Part shown: one piece after another, positions 49,919 through 58,562 of the stretch | Numbering within the stretch: position 1 is the stretch's first letter | Layout: each line of letters begins with the position of its first letter | DNA from: Actinomadura coerulea | GTDB lineage: Bacteria; Actinomycetota; Actinomycetes; Streptosporangiales; Streptosporangiaceae | DNA length: 64,000 nucleotides | NCBI RefSeq assembly: GCF_014208105.1 | Contig: NZ_JACHMQ010000001.1 | Span: forward strand, 5,022,001-5,086,000 | Direction of reading: 5' to 3' | Position numbers and translations under genes: made by a program | The notes under the pieces: model-generated | What the model saw: the letters and a program-made list of their open reading frames with translations, nothing else | Told to the model about the DNA's origin: nothing | The model's database searches: none

Positions 49919-49960
49919 ACCCCGGGGGCCCGCCTCGCAGGAGGGGCCGGTGCCCGGGGT
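49919..49960 (+). terminator. Probable terminator of the small-protein gene
   Basis: ACCCCGGG (49919-49926) pairs with CCCGGGGT (49953-49960); further GGCC/GGCC pairing inside extends the stem. It starts 7 bases behind the stop codon of the gene ending at 49912. Confidence 0.55.
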
Positions 49961-50057
49961 CGCCGGCGCCTGTCCTCCCCCTGAACGGCGATGACGGCGT
50001 CCAGCCCGGCCAGGTGTCACCGGGCGCCGCAGCCGACGAGGACGGTGATCCGGTGGG

Positions 50058-50642
50058 CTACCGGACCGCCGTCTCGGCGGCGTAGACGATGACGTTGTCG
50101 CGGTAGCCCCGCTCGGCCCGGTCGAAGGCGCCGCCGCAGGTGACCAGGCGGAGCGCGGGATGGTCGAGCGGGCCGTAGACGCGCGCGGTGGGGAAGCGGC
50201 CCTTCGGGACGCGCTCGACGGACTCGACGGTGAACACGGCGACCCTGCCGTCCGCGCGGCTCACCTCGACGCGGTTCCCGGGCCTCAGGCGGCCCAGGTC
50301 GTAGAAGACCGCCGCGCCCTTCGCGGAGTCGACATGGCCGAGGACGACCGCCGCGCCGCGCTCGCCGGGGGCGGGCCCGCCCTGGTACCAGCCGGCCTCC
50401 CCCGGCCGGCCGGCCGGGGGGACCTGCACCTCGCCCCCGGCCCGGAGGCCGAGGCGGACCAGCGGCGCCCGCACCCCGATGGACGGGATGGACACCCCGA
50501 CGGGCAGGGAGCGGCCCAGCACCGGCCCGTGCCGGTCGACCGCCCGCGTGGTCGCGGCCCACGCGGGCGGGCCCTTTTCCTCAATGGCCGGCGATGCGCC
50601 CGCCCGGCAATCTAGGAAAGGTTCGCGTGGTGGCCGCCGCAT
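50058..50642 (-). CDS. Class F sortase, lacking an N-terminal membrane anchor
   Basis: Sortases cleave and link wall-anchored proteins. This 194-residue frame has the class F catalytic set: H103 (LGHVDS), C169 (RLVTCGG) and R181 (GYRDNVIVYA), on a domain beginning SIPSIGVRAPLVRLGL. Family members have a membrane helix before the domain; here the first ~45 residues (MRRPPREPFLDCRAG..., Arg/Pro/Ala-rich) are not hydrophobic, overlap the upstream hydrolase stop by 31 bases and span a 12-bp hairpin. A GTG at 50522 would start the protein right at the catalytic domain. Either it is truncated or it needs another anchor. Confidence 0.82.
   Translation of the reverse strand: MRRPPREPFLDCRAGASPAIEEKGPPAWAATTRAVDRHGPVLGRSLPVGVSIPSIGVRAPLVRLGLRAGGEVQVPPAGRPGEAGWYQGGPAPGERGAAVVLGHVDSAKGAAVFYDLGRLRPGNRVEVSRADGRVAVFTVESVERVPKGRFPTARVYGPLDHPALRLVTCGGAFDRAERGYRDNVIVYAAETAVR
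50540..50570. terminator. GC-rich stem-loop in the hydrolase-sortase junction
   Basis: Perfect 12-bp stem, arms 50540-50551 and 50559-50570, 7-base loop. On the plus strand GGGCCCTTTTCC follows. It lies 42 bases behind the minus-strand hydrolase stop, within the first codons of the longer sortase frame, so it may end the hydrolase transcript or mark a truncated sortase start. Confidence 0.5.
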
Positions 50643-51478
50643 CCCAGCACGGCCTGGGCGATCCGCTCGGGCTGTTCGGCGACCACGGCGTGGCTGCCCG
50701 CCACTTCGAGCACGCGCAGGTGCGGCCGATCGGCGGTGAGGGCCAGCAGGTCGCGTCGGATCCCCGCGCGCTGCGCCGGCATGAGGTCGCCGACGCGGCC
50801 CGGCAGGCCGGGCAGGTTCTCGGTCGCCAGGACGAACAGGGCGGGGCAGCGGATGCCGGCCACCGCCGCGACGCTGTCCTGGAAGTACGGGTCGTACCTG
50901 ATCTGCCTGGCCAGCTCCGCGTCCGGCCGCGCGTAGACGCCCTCATCGGTGGTGCGCAGCGCCCGCTGGGGAAGCATCGCGGCGTGGGCCTCGGGCAGCG
51001 GCCGGGCCATCGCCTCGGCCTGGGCGTCGAAGAGCGCCTTGAGCTCCGCCAGCAGCGGGGCCAGTTCGTCATGGCCGATGCCCGCGTAGTGCCGCGGGGC
51101 GGTCTCGGCCGAGCGCAGGCCGTCGATGTTGACGATCCCGGGACCGTCCGGGTGGCGCAGGGCCCACCGCACCGCGACCATGCCGCCGAGGGAATGGCCG
51201 ACCACGAGCGGAGCGGTCAGGCCGAAGTGGTCGACGACCGCCTGCACGTCGTCCAGGACGGCCTCCCACTCCCACGGCCCGTCGCCGGACAGCCCGTGGC
51301 CGCGCAGGTCCATCGCGACGACCCGGTGCGCACCGGTCAGCAGGGGCGCGACCGCGTCCCAGTGCAGGAGGGTGCCGCCCAGGCCGTGGAGCAGCAGCAC
51401 GGGAGAGCCGCCCCCGCCGTGGTCGCGGACCGCCAGGCGGACGGGACGGTCATCGATGATCACTTCTCGCGGTGGCAC
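50612..51478 (-). CDS. Alpha/beta hydrolase (serine type)
   Basis: A 288-residue hydrolase. LLLHGLGGTLLHWD oxyanion segment (about 28-41), nucleophile elbow VVGHSLGGM with Ser, and final AGSHAVV histidine. The sequence looks like bromoperoxidase-related esterases/hydrolases; substrate unknown. Its start lies inside the end of the HTH regulator gene on the same strand (29-base overlap), so both are translated from one message and the regulator probably controls it. Confidence 0.87.
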   Translation of the reverse strand: MPPREVIIDDRPVRLAVRDHGGGGSPVLLLHGLGGTLLHWDAVAPLLTGAHRVVAMDLRGHGLSGDGPWEWEAVLDDVQAVVDHFGLTAPLVVGHSLGGMVAVRWALRHPDGPGIVNIDGLRSAETAPRHYAGIGHDELAPLLAELKALFDAQAEAMARPLPEAHAAMLPQRALRTTDEGVYARPDAELARQIRYDPYFQDSVAAVAGIRCPALFVLATENLPGLPGRVGDLMPAQRAGIRRDLLALTADRPHLRVLEVAGSHAVVAEQPERIAQAVLGCGGHHANLS

Positions 51479-51944
51479 GGATGCTCTCCTGGGGTCGGTC
51501 GAGCCGTTCGCGGATGGAGGAGGTGGTGACGCCGCCGTCCGGATCCCGGTCGAGCTTGCCGCGTCTCACCAGGTCGTGGACGCCTTGCCGGGTGATGCCG
51601 AGCATCGCCCCCGCCGTGGAGAACGAGACGGCCGCGGCGGGATGGGCGGCCGTGCGGGCCACCGCCCGCCCCAGCGCGGTACGCCACCACGAGGCGGGCG
51701 GGTCGAAGGGGCCGTCGCCGGGGAACAGCACCCCGATGAGCCGGGCGGCGGTCAGCGTGGCCCGCTCCCGGTCGGGGCCGAGCAGCTGTGCCGCCCAGAC
51801 CTCGGCCTCGACGCGCAGCCGGTCCCTGATCGGGCCGAGCGGCTCGTCGGAGGCCAGGAGGATCTCCAGGGGGTCGAGGATCCGCGTCTCCAGCATCCGG
51901 ACCAGCTCGGCCACGAATTCGACGTGGTCTTCCGTGGTCGTCAC
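51450..51944 (-). CDS. Helix-turn-helix regulator of the hydrolase operon
   Basis: A 164-residue protein from GTG 51944. The N-terminal helical part (EDHVEFVAELVRMLETRILDPLEILLA) resembles dimerisation helices; the C-terminal part AAVSFSTAGAMLGITRQGVHDLVRRGKL is an excisionase/MerR-like DNA-binding helix pair. The long frame upstream (to 52133) is Arg/Ser/Pro-rich without conserved look, and a palindromic region lies right at the GTG, so the shorter start is preferred. It heads the operon with the alpha/beta hydrolase. Family not recognised beyond the HTH. Confidence 0.75.
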   Translation of the reverse strand: MTTTEDHVEFVAELVRMLETRILDPLEILLASDEPLGPIRDRLRVEAEVWAAQLLGPDRERATLTAARLIGVLFPGDGPFDPPASWWRTALGRAVARTAAHPAAAVSFSTAGAMLGITRQGVHDLVRRGKLDRDPDGGVTTSSIRERLDRPQESIRATARSDHR

Positions 51945-51984
51945 TTGACGAACGATAGCAAGTACTTGCGCATCTGCGTCAAGT
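51943..51984. promoter_or_regulatory. Operator-like repeats at the HTH regulator start
   Basis: ACTTGACG (51943-51950) pairs with CGTCAAGT (51977-51984); between them lies the perfect palindrome CAAGTACTTG (51959-51968). Four ACTTG/CAAGT half-sites in 42 bases directly at the translation start suggest autoregulation. Confidence 0.6.
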
Positions 51985-52142
51985 AGCTCTCCACGCCGGT
52001 GCCCGGCGCTACCGGGCGGCGATGGTGAAGACCTGGCCGACCGCGTTCCCGGAGCCTTCGCAACGCCACGGCGAACAAAGCGCGCGCCCGGAACGCCGGG
52101 TCGGCGGTCCGGGCGCTGCTCTTCAACGGTCACCCCGCAGGA

Positions 52143-52162
52143 CGGCCCGCAGGGGCGGGCCG
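52143..52162 (-). terminator. Stem-loop behind the S15 peptidase gene
   Basis: CGGCCCGC (52143-52150) pairs with GCGGGCCG (52155-52162), AGGG loop, 13 bases behind the minus-strand stop at 52176. Probable terminator. Confidence 0.6.
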
Positions 52163-52175
52163 GCGCCCTGCCGGG

Positions 52176-54032
52176 TCAGCCGTTGGTGAGGGGCAGGGTC
52201 AGGGTGCTGCCGCGCAGGTCGACCTTGACCTTGGTGCCCGCCGGGTAGCGGAGCGTGTAGGCGTGGTCGGTGGCCAGCACCATGAGGCCGATCCGGTGGC
52301 CGGGCTTGAAGACGTAGTCGTACGGCTGCATGGGCCAGCTGAACGTGTAGTCCTTGCCGGGCTTCACCGGGGTGCTGCGCCAGATCGACTCGCGGTTGCG
52401 CACATCCGTCCAGCCGCGCGTCACGATCTTGAACGGGGTGACGGCGGTGGTGTACCTGCGGACGGTCCGGCAGCCCTCGTCGCCGGGGATCGAGTCGCCG
52501 TAGCACCACCGGTCGGACGTCGGGCCGAAGCCGGAGACGCGCTCGTCGGAGCCGTAGTCGACCAGGAGGGCCGACAGGTACGGCGAGCGTCCGTCGACGG
52601 AGGCGCGCAGCTTGATCCGCGCCGTGCCGCTGAGCCGCATGGCCCTGGTCAGCTTCGGCGTGAGGTAGACCAGGCGGTTCGGGTCCGCCGCGTCCGGGTT
52701 CGCGGCCAGCTCCTCGGCCTTGCGGGACGGGTCGTCCACAAGCTGCTGGGTACCGTTGCCGCGCTCGCCGAGGCCCTTGGCCGACAGGCCGAGCGGCACG
52801 GGACGGGCCGAGGCCTCCGGCCAGTCCTTGTGCGTCTCCCACTGGCCCGGGGTGCGCTCCAGGTCGACCTTGGGCTGGCGCATGATGTCGTTGCGGACGT
52901 TGTAGAGCTCATGCGCGAACCACAGGTTCAGCGATTCGAGCCACACGCTCTGGCGGACGTCCAGAGGCTCGTCGTGCGCGGCCTGGTGGATCCAGAGCTT
53001 GCGGTCGACGCCCGCCTTCTTCAGCCCGTCCCACAGCAGGGACATCTGGATCGGCTTGACGTTCCAGTCGGCGAGGCCGCTGGTCATGAACACGCTGGCC
53101 TTGAAGTGGGGCGCGGACTTGGCGAAGTTCCGCTCGTCCCAGGTCCGGTTGTAGTCGCCGGTGACCCGGTCCATCTTCTTCTCGAGGTCGTGCATGACGG
53201 GCGCGCAGACCGCGAGGTCGCGGCGGGACAGCACGGCCTTGGCGTGCAGGTCGAGGTCCTCGCCCTCCCAGCCGTCCGGTGCGACGACGCCGCCGTTGGC
53301 GCGGTACTCGTCGTACCAGTTGGAGACGCCGGAGATGGACACGACCGTCTTGAGGCCGGACACGCGGGTCGCGGCGGCCGCCAGGGGCAGCGTGCCGTCG
53401 TAGGACTTGCCGGCCATGGCGACGTTCCCGGTCGACCAGCCCGCACGGATCTTGTTGCCCTGGGCGTCGTACGCGGTCGCCTTGCCGGTGAGCCATTCGA
53501 TGACCGACTTCATGCCCTGCGCCTCGTTCGGTCCGACGGCGGTCGGGCAGCCGTCGGAGTCGCCCGTGCCGAGCGTGTCGGCCGCGAGGACGGCATAGCC
53601 GCGGGAGACGAAGTAGTTGTCGTAGTAGACCCGCGAGTAGCTCGTCGGGCCCGGCGGGCCGGGCGGCGGCGTCCACGGCGCGAGGCGCGGGTAGTCCGTG
53701 ACGTCGGCCGGGTGGTACGGCGGGTCCTGGAGGCCCGCGTAGTAGGGGCTGCCCTCGAGGATCGACGCGACCTTGAGGCCGCCGCCCGTCTCCTTGGGGC
53801 GGGTGATGTAGACGGAGACGCGGTCGCGTTCGCCGTCATTGTCGCTGTCCACGGTCGTCTCGACGAACACCTTCTCGCGGATGGCGTCCTTGAACGAGAA
53901 CGTGGGCTGCGTCTTGCCGTCCTTCACCACGATGTGGGGACGTCCCGCGTCGGCGTACGCGGGCACCGTGCCGGCCACGAGGCCGACCGTGCCCGCGAGC
54001 GCCGCGGCGGAAAGGAGTGAGAGTCGCACCAT
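52176..54032 (-). CDS. Secreted Xaa-Pro dipeptidyl-peptidase (S15 family)
   Basis: A 618-residue exported serine hydrolase (PepX/CocE-like) that removes X-Pro dipeptides from peptides. Signal peptide at residues 1-28 (SLLSAAALAGTVGLVAGTVPAYADA). The nucleophile is S210 in AGKSYDGT; catalytic Asp and His lie in the SGLADWNVKP and HQAAHDEP regions, and a C-terminal jelly-roll PepX_C domain follows. ATG 54032 (AAGGAG three bases upstream) or the adjacent GTG is the start; an ATG 51 bases further up is less likely. It follows deoA on the same strand after 87 bases, probably with its own promoter. Confidence 0.9.
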   Translation of the reverse strand: MVRLSLLSAAALAGTVGLVAGTVPAYADAGRPHIVVKDGKTQPTFSFKDAIREKVFVETTVDSDNDGERDRVSVYITRPKETGGGLKVASILEGSPYYAGLQDPPYHPADVTDYPRLAPWTPPPGPPGPTSYSRVYYDNYFVSRGYAVLAADTLGTGDSDGCPTAVGPNEAQGMKSVIEWLTGKATAYDAQGNKIRAGWSTGNVAMAGKSYDGTLPLAAAATRVSGLKTVVSISGVSNWYDEYRANGGVVAPDGWEGEDLDLHAKAVLSRRDLAVCAPVMHDLEKKMDRVTGDYNRTWDERNFAKSAPHFKASVFMTSGLADWNVKPIQMSLLWDGLKKAGVDRKLWIHQAAHDEPLDVRQSVWLESLNLWFAHELYNVRNDIMRQPKVDLERTPGQWETHKDWPEASARPVPLGLSAKGLGERGNGTQQLVDDPSRKAEELAANPDAADPNRLVYLTPKLTRAMRLSGTARIKLRASVDGRSPYLSALLVDYGSDERVSGFGPTSDRWCYGDSIPGDEGCRTVRRYTTAVTPFKIVTRGWTDVRNRESIWRSTPVKPGKDYTFSWPMQPYDYVFKPGHRIGLMVLATDHAYTLRYPAGTKVKVDLRGSTLTLPLTNG

Positions 54033-54119
54033 CCGCTCCTTGGCTGCTGAGAGAAACCTGATCAGCTTCCAGAGCGGACACAACGCCCGTCAACGGTGAT
54101 TATTAACAAACCGGCCGGT

Positions 54120-55394
54120 TCACGCGATCCGGTCGATGACCAGGGGCAGCGCGGGCGCGGTGCCGCCTGCCTCGATGTCGAAGGCGCCGTCCAGGGCCTC
54201 CAGCGCGCGGCCGAACCTGGCCTCGTCGTCGGCGTGCAGCGTCAGCAGCGGGCGGCCCGCCTCGACCGGCTCGCCCGGCTTGGCATGGCAGATCACGCCC
54301 GCGCCGAACGAGACCGGGTCCTCCTTGCGGGCCCGCCCGGCGCCGAGACGCCACGCCGCGACGCCCACCCCGTAGGCGTCCAGCCGGGTCAGCACGCCCG
54401 AGGACGGTGCGGTGACCACGTGGGTCTCGCGGGCGGCCGGCAGCGGCGCGTCCGGGTCGCCGCCCTGCGCGGTGATCATGCGGCGCCAGGCGTCCATGGC
54501 GGAGCCGTCCTTCAGCGCGTCGGCCGGGTCCCGCCCGGAGACCCCCGCGGCGGCGAGCATCTCCCGCGCCAGCGTCAGGGTCAGCTCGACCACGTCGGAC
54601 GGGCCTCCCCCGGCGAGCACCTCCACCGACTCGGCCACCTCGACGGCGTTGCCGACCGCGTTGCCGAGCGGGCGGTCCATCGCGGTCAGCAGGGCGACCG
54701 TGCGCAGCCCGTGGTCGGCACCGATCGCGACCATCGTCTCGGCCAGCTCACGGGCCCGGTCCGCCGTCTTCATGAACGCGCCCGAGCCGACCTTGACGTC
54801 CAGCACCAGCGCGCCCGTGCCCTCGGCGATCTTCTTCGACATGATCGAGGAGGCGATCAGCGGGATCGACTCCACCGTGCCGGTCACGTCCCGCAGCGCG
54901 TAGAGCTTGCGGTCGGCGGGCGCGAGGCCGCCACCCGCCGCGCAGACGACCGCGCCCGCGTCCCGCAGCACGTCCAGCATCTCGGCGTTCGACAGCGACG
55001 CCCGCCAGCCCGGGATCGACTCCAGCTTGTCCAGCGTCCCGCCGGTGTGCCCGAGGCCGCGCCCCGACAGCTGCGGGACGGCCGCGCCGCACGCCGCCAC
55101 CAGCGGCGCCAGCGGCAGGGTGATCTTGTCACCGACCCCGCCGGTGGAGTGCTTGTCGGTGGTCGGGCGGTCCAGCGCCGACCACTCCATCCGCTCACCG
55201 GACCGGATCATGGCCTCGGTCCACCGGGCCACCTCCGCCCGCGACATGCCGTTCAGCAGGATCGCCATCGCCAGCGCCGACATCTGCTCTTCGGCGATCA
55301 CGCCCCGCGTGTAGGCGTCGACCGCCCAGTCGATCTGCTCGGGGGTCAGCGTCCCGCCGTCCCGCTTGGCGCGGATGACATCGGTGGCGTCCAC
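54120..55394 (-). CDS. deoA: Thymidine phosphorylase
   Basis: A 424-residue pyrimidine nucleoside phosphorylase of the glycosyl transferase family 3 fold, splitting (deoxy)thymidine with phosphate. Motifs: the helical N-domain (RSGERMEWSAL), the phosphate/substrate segment KHSTGGVGDKITLPLAP, GRGLGHTGGTLDKLESIPG, and SIMSKKIAEG with the catalytic Lys. It is the last gene of the nucleoside operon, 59 bases behind cdd with a 9-bp hairpin in the spacer. Together with CDD it converts cytidine and deoxyuridine to base and sugar phosphate. Confidence 0.95.
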   Translation of the reverse strand: MDATDVIRAKRDGGTLTPEQIDWAVDAYTRGVIAEEQMSALAMAILLNGMSRAEVARWTEAMIRSGERMEWSALDRPTTDKHSTGGVGDKITLPLAPLVAACGAAVPQLSGRGLGHTGGTLDKLESIPGWRASLSNAEMLDVLRDAGAVVCAAGGGLAPADRKLYALRDVTGTVESIPLIASSIMSKKIAEGTGALVLDVKVGSGAFMKTADRARELAETMVAIGADHGLRTVALLTAMDRPLGNAVGNAVEVAESVEVLAGGGPSDVVELTLTLAREMLAAAGVSGRDPADALKDGSAMDAWRRMITAQGGDPDAPLPAARETHVVTAPSSGVLTRLDAYGVGVAAWRLGAGRARKEDPVSFGAGVICHAKPGEPVEAGRPLLTLHADDEARFGRALEALDGAFDIEAGGTAPALPLVIDRIA

Positions 55395-55420
55395 GGAATC
55401 CTCTCAGAAGGTGAAGCAGA

Positions 55421-55444
55421 GCCGGCCGGGGTCCGCCGGCCGGC
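55421..55444 (-). terminator. 9-bp stem-loop in the cdd-deoA spacer
   Basis: GCCGGCCGG (55421-55429) pairs with CCGGCCGGC (55436-55444). It may attenuate deoA expression or protect the upstream message end. Confidence 0.5.
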
Positions 55445-55453
55445 GTTTGTGGG

Positions 55454-55858
55454 TCAGACCCGGTCCACGAGATCGTCGGGACCGAACGCGTCCGGCAGGA
55501 CGTCCGACATGGGCAGGATGCCGCGCGTCGTCTCCAGAAGCATCGGGGCGCCACCGTGCTCCCACAGCAACTGCCGGCAGCGCCCGCACGGCATCAGCGG
55601 ATTCCCGTGCCGGTCGACCACCGCCATGGCGACCAGCCGGGGCCGCTCGGACTTGCCGGGCCCGTGCAGCGCCGAAACGACCGCGCACTCCGCGCACAGC
55701 CCGACGCCGTACGAGGCGTTCTCCACATTGCACCCGGTGATCACCCGGCCGTCGTCCACCAACGCGGCGGCCCCGACCGGAAACCCGGAGTACGGGCAGT
55801 AGGCACGTTCCATGGCCTCCCGCGCCGCAGCGCGCAGACCCGCCCAGTCGATATCCAT
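55454..55858 (-). CDS. cdd: Cytidine deaminase
   Basis: A 134-residue tetrameric zinc enzyme converting cytidine and deoxycytidine to uridine and deoxyuridine. The Zn/catalytic motif CAE lies at residues 55-57 (GVGLCAECAV, with an extra Cys at 58) and the other zinc ligands C91 and C94 in PCGRCRQLL. CPYSGFPVGAA and GCNVENASYG are the usual substrate segments. It follows the permease gene after 5 bases and precedes deoA, completing a pyrimidine salvage pair behind the importer. Confidence 0.95.
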   Translation of the reverse strand: MDIDWAGLRAAAREAMERAYCPYSGFPVGAAALVDDGRVITGCNVENASYGVGLCAECAVVSALHGPGKSERPRLVAMAVVDRHGNPLMPCGRCRQLLWEHGGAPMLLETTRGILPMSDVLPDAFGPDDLVDRV

Positions 55859-55863
55859 GGGAG

Positions 55864-57222
55864 TTATCGTGCCTCACCGCGCCGGTAGCGGATCCCGTTG
55901 GCGGCGGGCATGCGGAGGCGCTGGCTGGCCAGGGCCAGGACGAGCAGCGTCGTCAGGTGCGGCGTGAAGGAGACCAGCTCGCCGGGGACGATGTCGCTCA
56001 GCAGGAACCACGTGAGCAGCGCGGCGGCCGTGACCAGGGACAGCGCGGAGCCGACGACGGCGCCGCGCATGTCGCGGCGGTGCGCCGCGTCCAGCGCCGC
56101 CTGCGGGAGCAGGCGGTTCGCGCGCACGCCCTGCCAGACCGCGACGCCGATCAGCAGGATCGCCACGAACAGCAGCAGCGCGTGCGCCGACTGGCCGCCG
56201 CCGCGCACGTTCATCGCGTCGGTGTAGCCGAACAGCAGCGAGCCCGCGGCGAGGCCGCCCGGACGCCAGTTGCCGAAGATCATGGCGGCGAGGCCGATGA
56301 ACCCGCGGCCGTTGGTCTGGCCGTCCTGGTAGATCGGCGCGGCGACGGTGACGAGGAACGCGCCCGCCAGGCCCGCGAAACCGCCCGAGATCATCACGGC
56401 CGCGTACTTCATCCGGTAGACCTGCACGCCGAGCGACTCGGCCGCGTACGCGTCCTCGCCGCACGAGCGGATCCGCAGCCCGAACGCCGTCCGCCACAGC
56501 ACGAAGAAGCTGGCCGGGAGGAGCAGCAGCGCCACGAGCGTCAGCAGCGACATGTCGCTGGTGAGGCCGCGGACGATCCCCGCGAGGTCCGACACCAGGA
56601 ACCAGTGGTGCCGCTCCAGCGAGCCGAGCCAGTCGGGGCTCTGCCAGCCGCCGATCTTGCCTCCGGACAGCACCGGCAGCGTCAGCGTCGGGATCGGATC
56701 GACGGGCGGCGACTGCCGGGGGCCGCCGCCGAGCGCCTTCGCCTCCCCCTTGTCGAAGATCAGCCCGGCGAGGAACTGGGTGAGCCCCAGCCCGAGGATG
56801 TTGATCGCGACGCCGGACACGATGTGGTCGACGCCGAACGAGACGGTCGCGATCGCGTGCAGCAGCCCGCCGAGCGCCCCGCCGATGATCCCGGCGAGGA
56901 CGCCGATCCACGGGCCCCACTGGAAGCCGGCCCAGGCCCCCGTCCAGGTGCCGAGGATCATCATGCCCTCGAGGCCGATGTTGATCACACCGGAGCGTTC
57001 CGACCACAGCCCGCCGAGCCCGGCGAGGAAGATCGGCACGGCGAGGCGCAGCGCGGCGCTGACCGTCCCGCTGGAGGTCACCGGGTCGGCGTCGTCGATG
57101 ACCCGGACCAGCGACAGCAGCACCAGCAGGCCGGACGCGATGAGCAGGTAGTGCGGCCAGCGCAGCCGGCGGCCGCCGCCCGCGGCCTTCCGGGCGGGGG
57201 CCGTCTCGGTGGCGGAGCTCAT
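55864..57222 (-). CDS. Nucleoside ABC importer permease
   Basis: A 452-residue BPD_transp_2-type permease with about 10 helices. The coupling-helix region GGLWSERSGVINIGLEGMMILGTW is typical of basic-membrane-protein/ribose-type importers. It has a large extracytoplasmic insert (EAKALGGGPRQSPPVDPIP) and a C-terminal helix pair. ATG 57222 overlaps the upstream permease stop (ATGA); the long frame running on upstream is a shadow. With its partner permease, the ATPase and the BMP lipoprotein it imports nucleosides. Confidence 0.92.
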   Translation of the reverse strand: MSSATETAPARKAAGGGRRLRWPHYLLIASGLLVLLSLVRVIDDADPVTSSGTVSAALRLAVPIFLAGLGGLWSERSGVINIGLEGMMILGTWTGAWAGFQWGPWIGVLAGIIGGALGGLLHAIATVSFGVDHIVSGVAINILGLGLTQFLAGLIFDKGEAKALGGGPRQSPPVDPIPTLTLPVLSGGKIGGWQSPDWLGSLERHHWFLVSDLAGIVRGLTSDMSLLTLVALLLLPASFFVLWRTAFGLRIRSCGEDAYAAESLGVQVYRMKYAAVMISGGFAGLAGAFLVTVAAPIYQDGQTNGRGFIGLAAMIFGNWRPGGLAAGSLLFGYTDAMNVRGGGQSAHALLLFVAILLIGVAVWQGVRANRLLPQAALDAAHRRDMRGAVVGSALSLVTAAALLTWFLLSDIVPGELVSFTPHLTTLLVLALASQRLRMPAANGIRYRRGEAR

Positions 57223-58562
57223 GAGGCACTCCCAGCGGCCTCGCGGGCCAGGTCGTGGCCGGTGGCCAGCTCGGCGGCGACGGCCCGCTGCTGGAGCCGG
57301 ATCTCCCAGCGCCGGACGAGCTCGTACACGATGACGACGGTCAGCACGACCACGCCCTGCATGACCCCGACGATCTCCTTCGGGACGTCGACCTCCTGGA
57401 GGACGTCGGAGGTCTGGTCGAGGAACGCGAACAGCAGCGCGGCGAGCGCGATGCCGACCGGATGGTTGCGGCCGAGCAGCGCGACCGTGATGCCGGTGAA
57501 GCCGAGCCCGGCCGGGAAGTTCAGCGAGTACTCGTAGGACGCGCCGAGCAGCTCCGGCATGCCGATCAGGCCCGCCACCACGCCCGACGCGACCATCGTG
57601 TAGACGATCATGCGGCGGGCGTTGACGCCGCTGGCCTGCGCGGCCGACGGCGAAAGCCCCGACACCTTCAGGTCGAACCCGAACCTGGTGTGGTTGATGA
57701 CGACCCAGAACACGACGCCGACCAGGATCGCCAGCGGCAGCAGCCCGTACACGTCGCCCGGCAGGTCGATGCCGATCGAGGACAGCAGGCCGTTCAGGCC
57801 GCCGACCCGTCCCGACTCGGGGATCTGCGGCGTGGCGACGTTGTTGCTGCCCGGCCGCACCTCGGCGAGCCGCTTGTCGTTCAGCAGGTAGGCGATCAGG
57901 CCGGTCGCGATCGCGTTCAGCATGATCGTGGACAGCACCTCGCTGACCCCGCGGGTCACCTTCAGCAGGCCCGCGATCGCCGCCCACAGCCCGCCGACCA
58001 CCATCGCCGCGGCGATCGTCAGCATCTGGCCGAGCGGCGCGGGCAGCGTCAGCGCGCCGCCGAGCGCGGCGGCGAGGAACGCGGCCATCCGGTACTGGCC
58101 GTCCACGCCGATGTTCAGCAGCGCCATCCGGAACCCGATCGCCACGGCCACGGCCGACAGGTAGTAGCGGGTGGCGCGGTTGACGATGTCGACGATCGAG
58201 TTGTCGGTGGTGCCGTAGTCGATCATGCTCTGGATCGAGCTGACCGGGTCGGCGCCGGTGACCCGCAGCAGGATCATCGTGATGCCGAGGGAGATCAGCA
58301 GCGCCAGCACCGGCGCGCCGATCTTCAGTCCGAGGCCCCGCGGGCCGAGGCCCCGCAGCATCGCCTTCCAAGACGGCACCGTCTCCGGCTCCACCGGTCC
58401 GGACGCCTTCGCAGGCCGCTTCCCGGGATCGGGGCCCTCGCCCGGACGGGGCGCGGGGACGCCGGCAGGGGGCTTCGCGCCCGCGGGCTCGCCGCCCGCC
58501 GGTCCACCGCCGCCCGCGGGCTCCTCGCCCGCCGGGTCCAGGTCCTTGCGCTCGTCGCTCAT
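57219..58562 (-). CDS. Nucleoside ABC importer permease
   Basis: A 447-residue permease. A ~95-residue Pro/Glu-rich cytoplasmic N-terminus (PAGEEPAGGGGPAGG...) is unusual; the rest has about 8-9 helices including NIGVDGQYRMAAFLAA, the coupling segment. It overlaps the ATPase stop at 58559 and the second permease by ATGA, showing tight translational coupling within the operon. Heterodimer partner of the following permease. Confidence 0.9.
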   Translation of the reverse strand: MSDERKDLDPAGEEPAGGGGPAGGEPAGAKPPAGVPAPRPGEGPDPGKRPAKASGPVEPETVPSWKAMLRGLGPRGLGLKIGAPVLALLISLGITMILLRVTGADPVSSIQSMIDYGTTDNSIVDIVNRATRYYLSAVAVAIGFRMALLNIGVDGQYRMAAFLAAALGGALTLPAPLGQMLTIAAAMVVGGLWAAIAGLLKVTRGVSEVLSTIMLNAIATGLIAYLLNDKRLAEVRPGSNNVATPQIPESGRVGGLNGLLSSIGIDLPGDVYGLLPLAILVGVVFWVVINHTRFGFDLKVSGLSPSAAQASGVNARRMIVYTMVASGVVAGLIGMPELLGASYEYSLNFPAGLGFTGITVALLGRNHPVGIALAALLFAFLDQTSDVLQEVDVPKEIVGVMQGVVVLTVVIVYELVRRWEIRLQQRAVAAELATGHDLAREAAGSAS

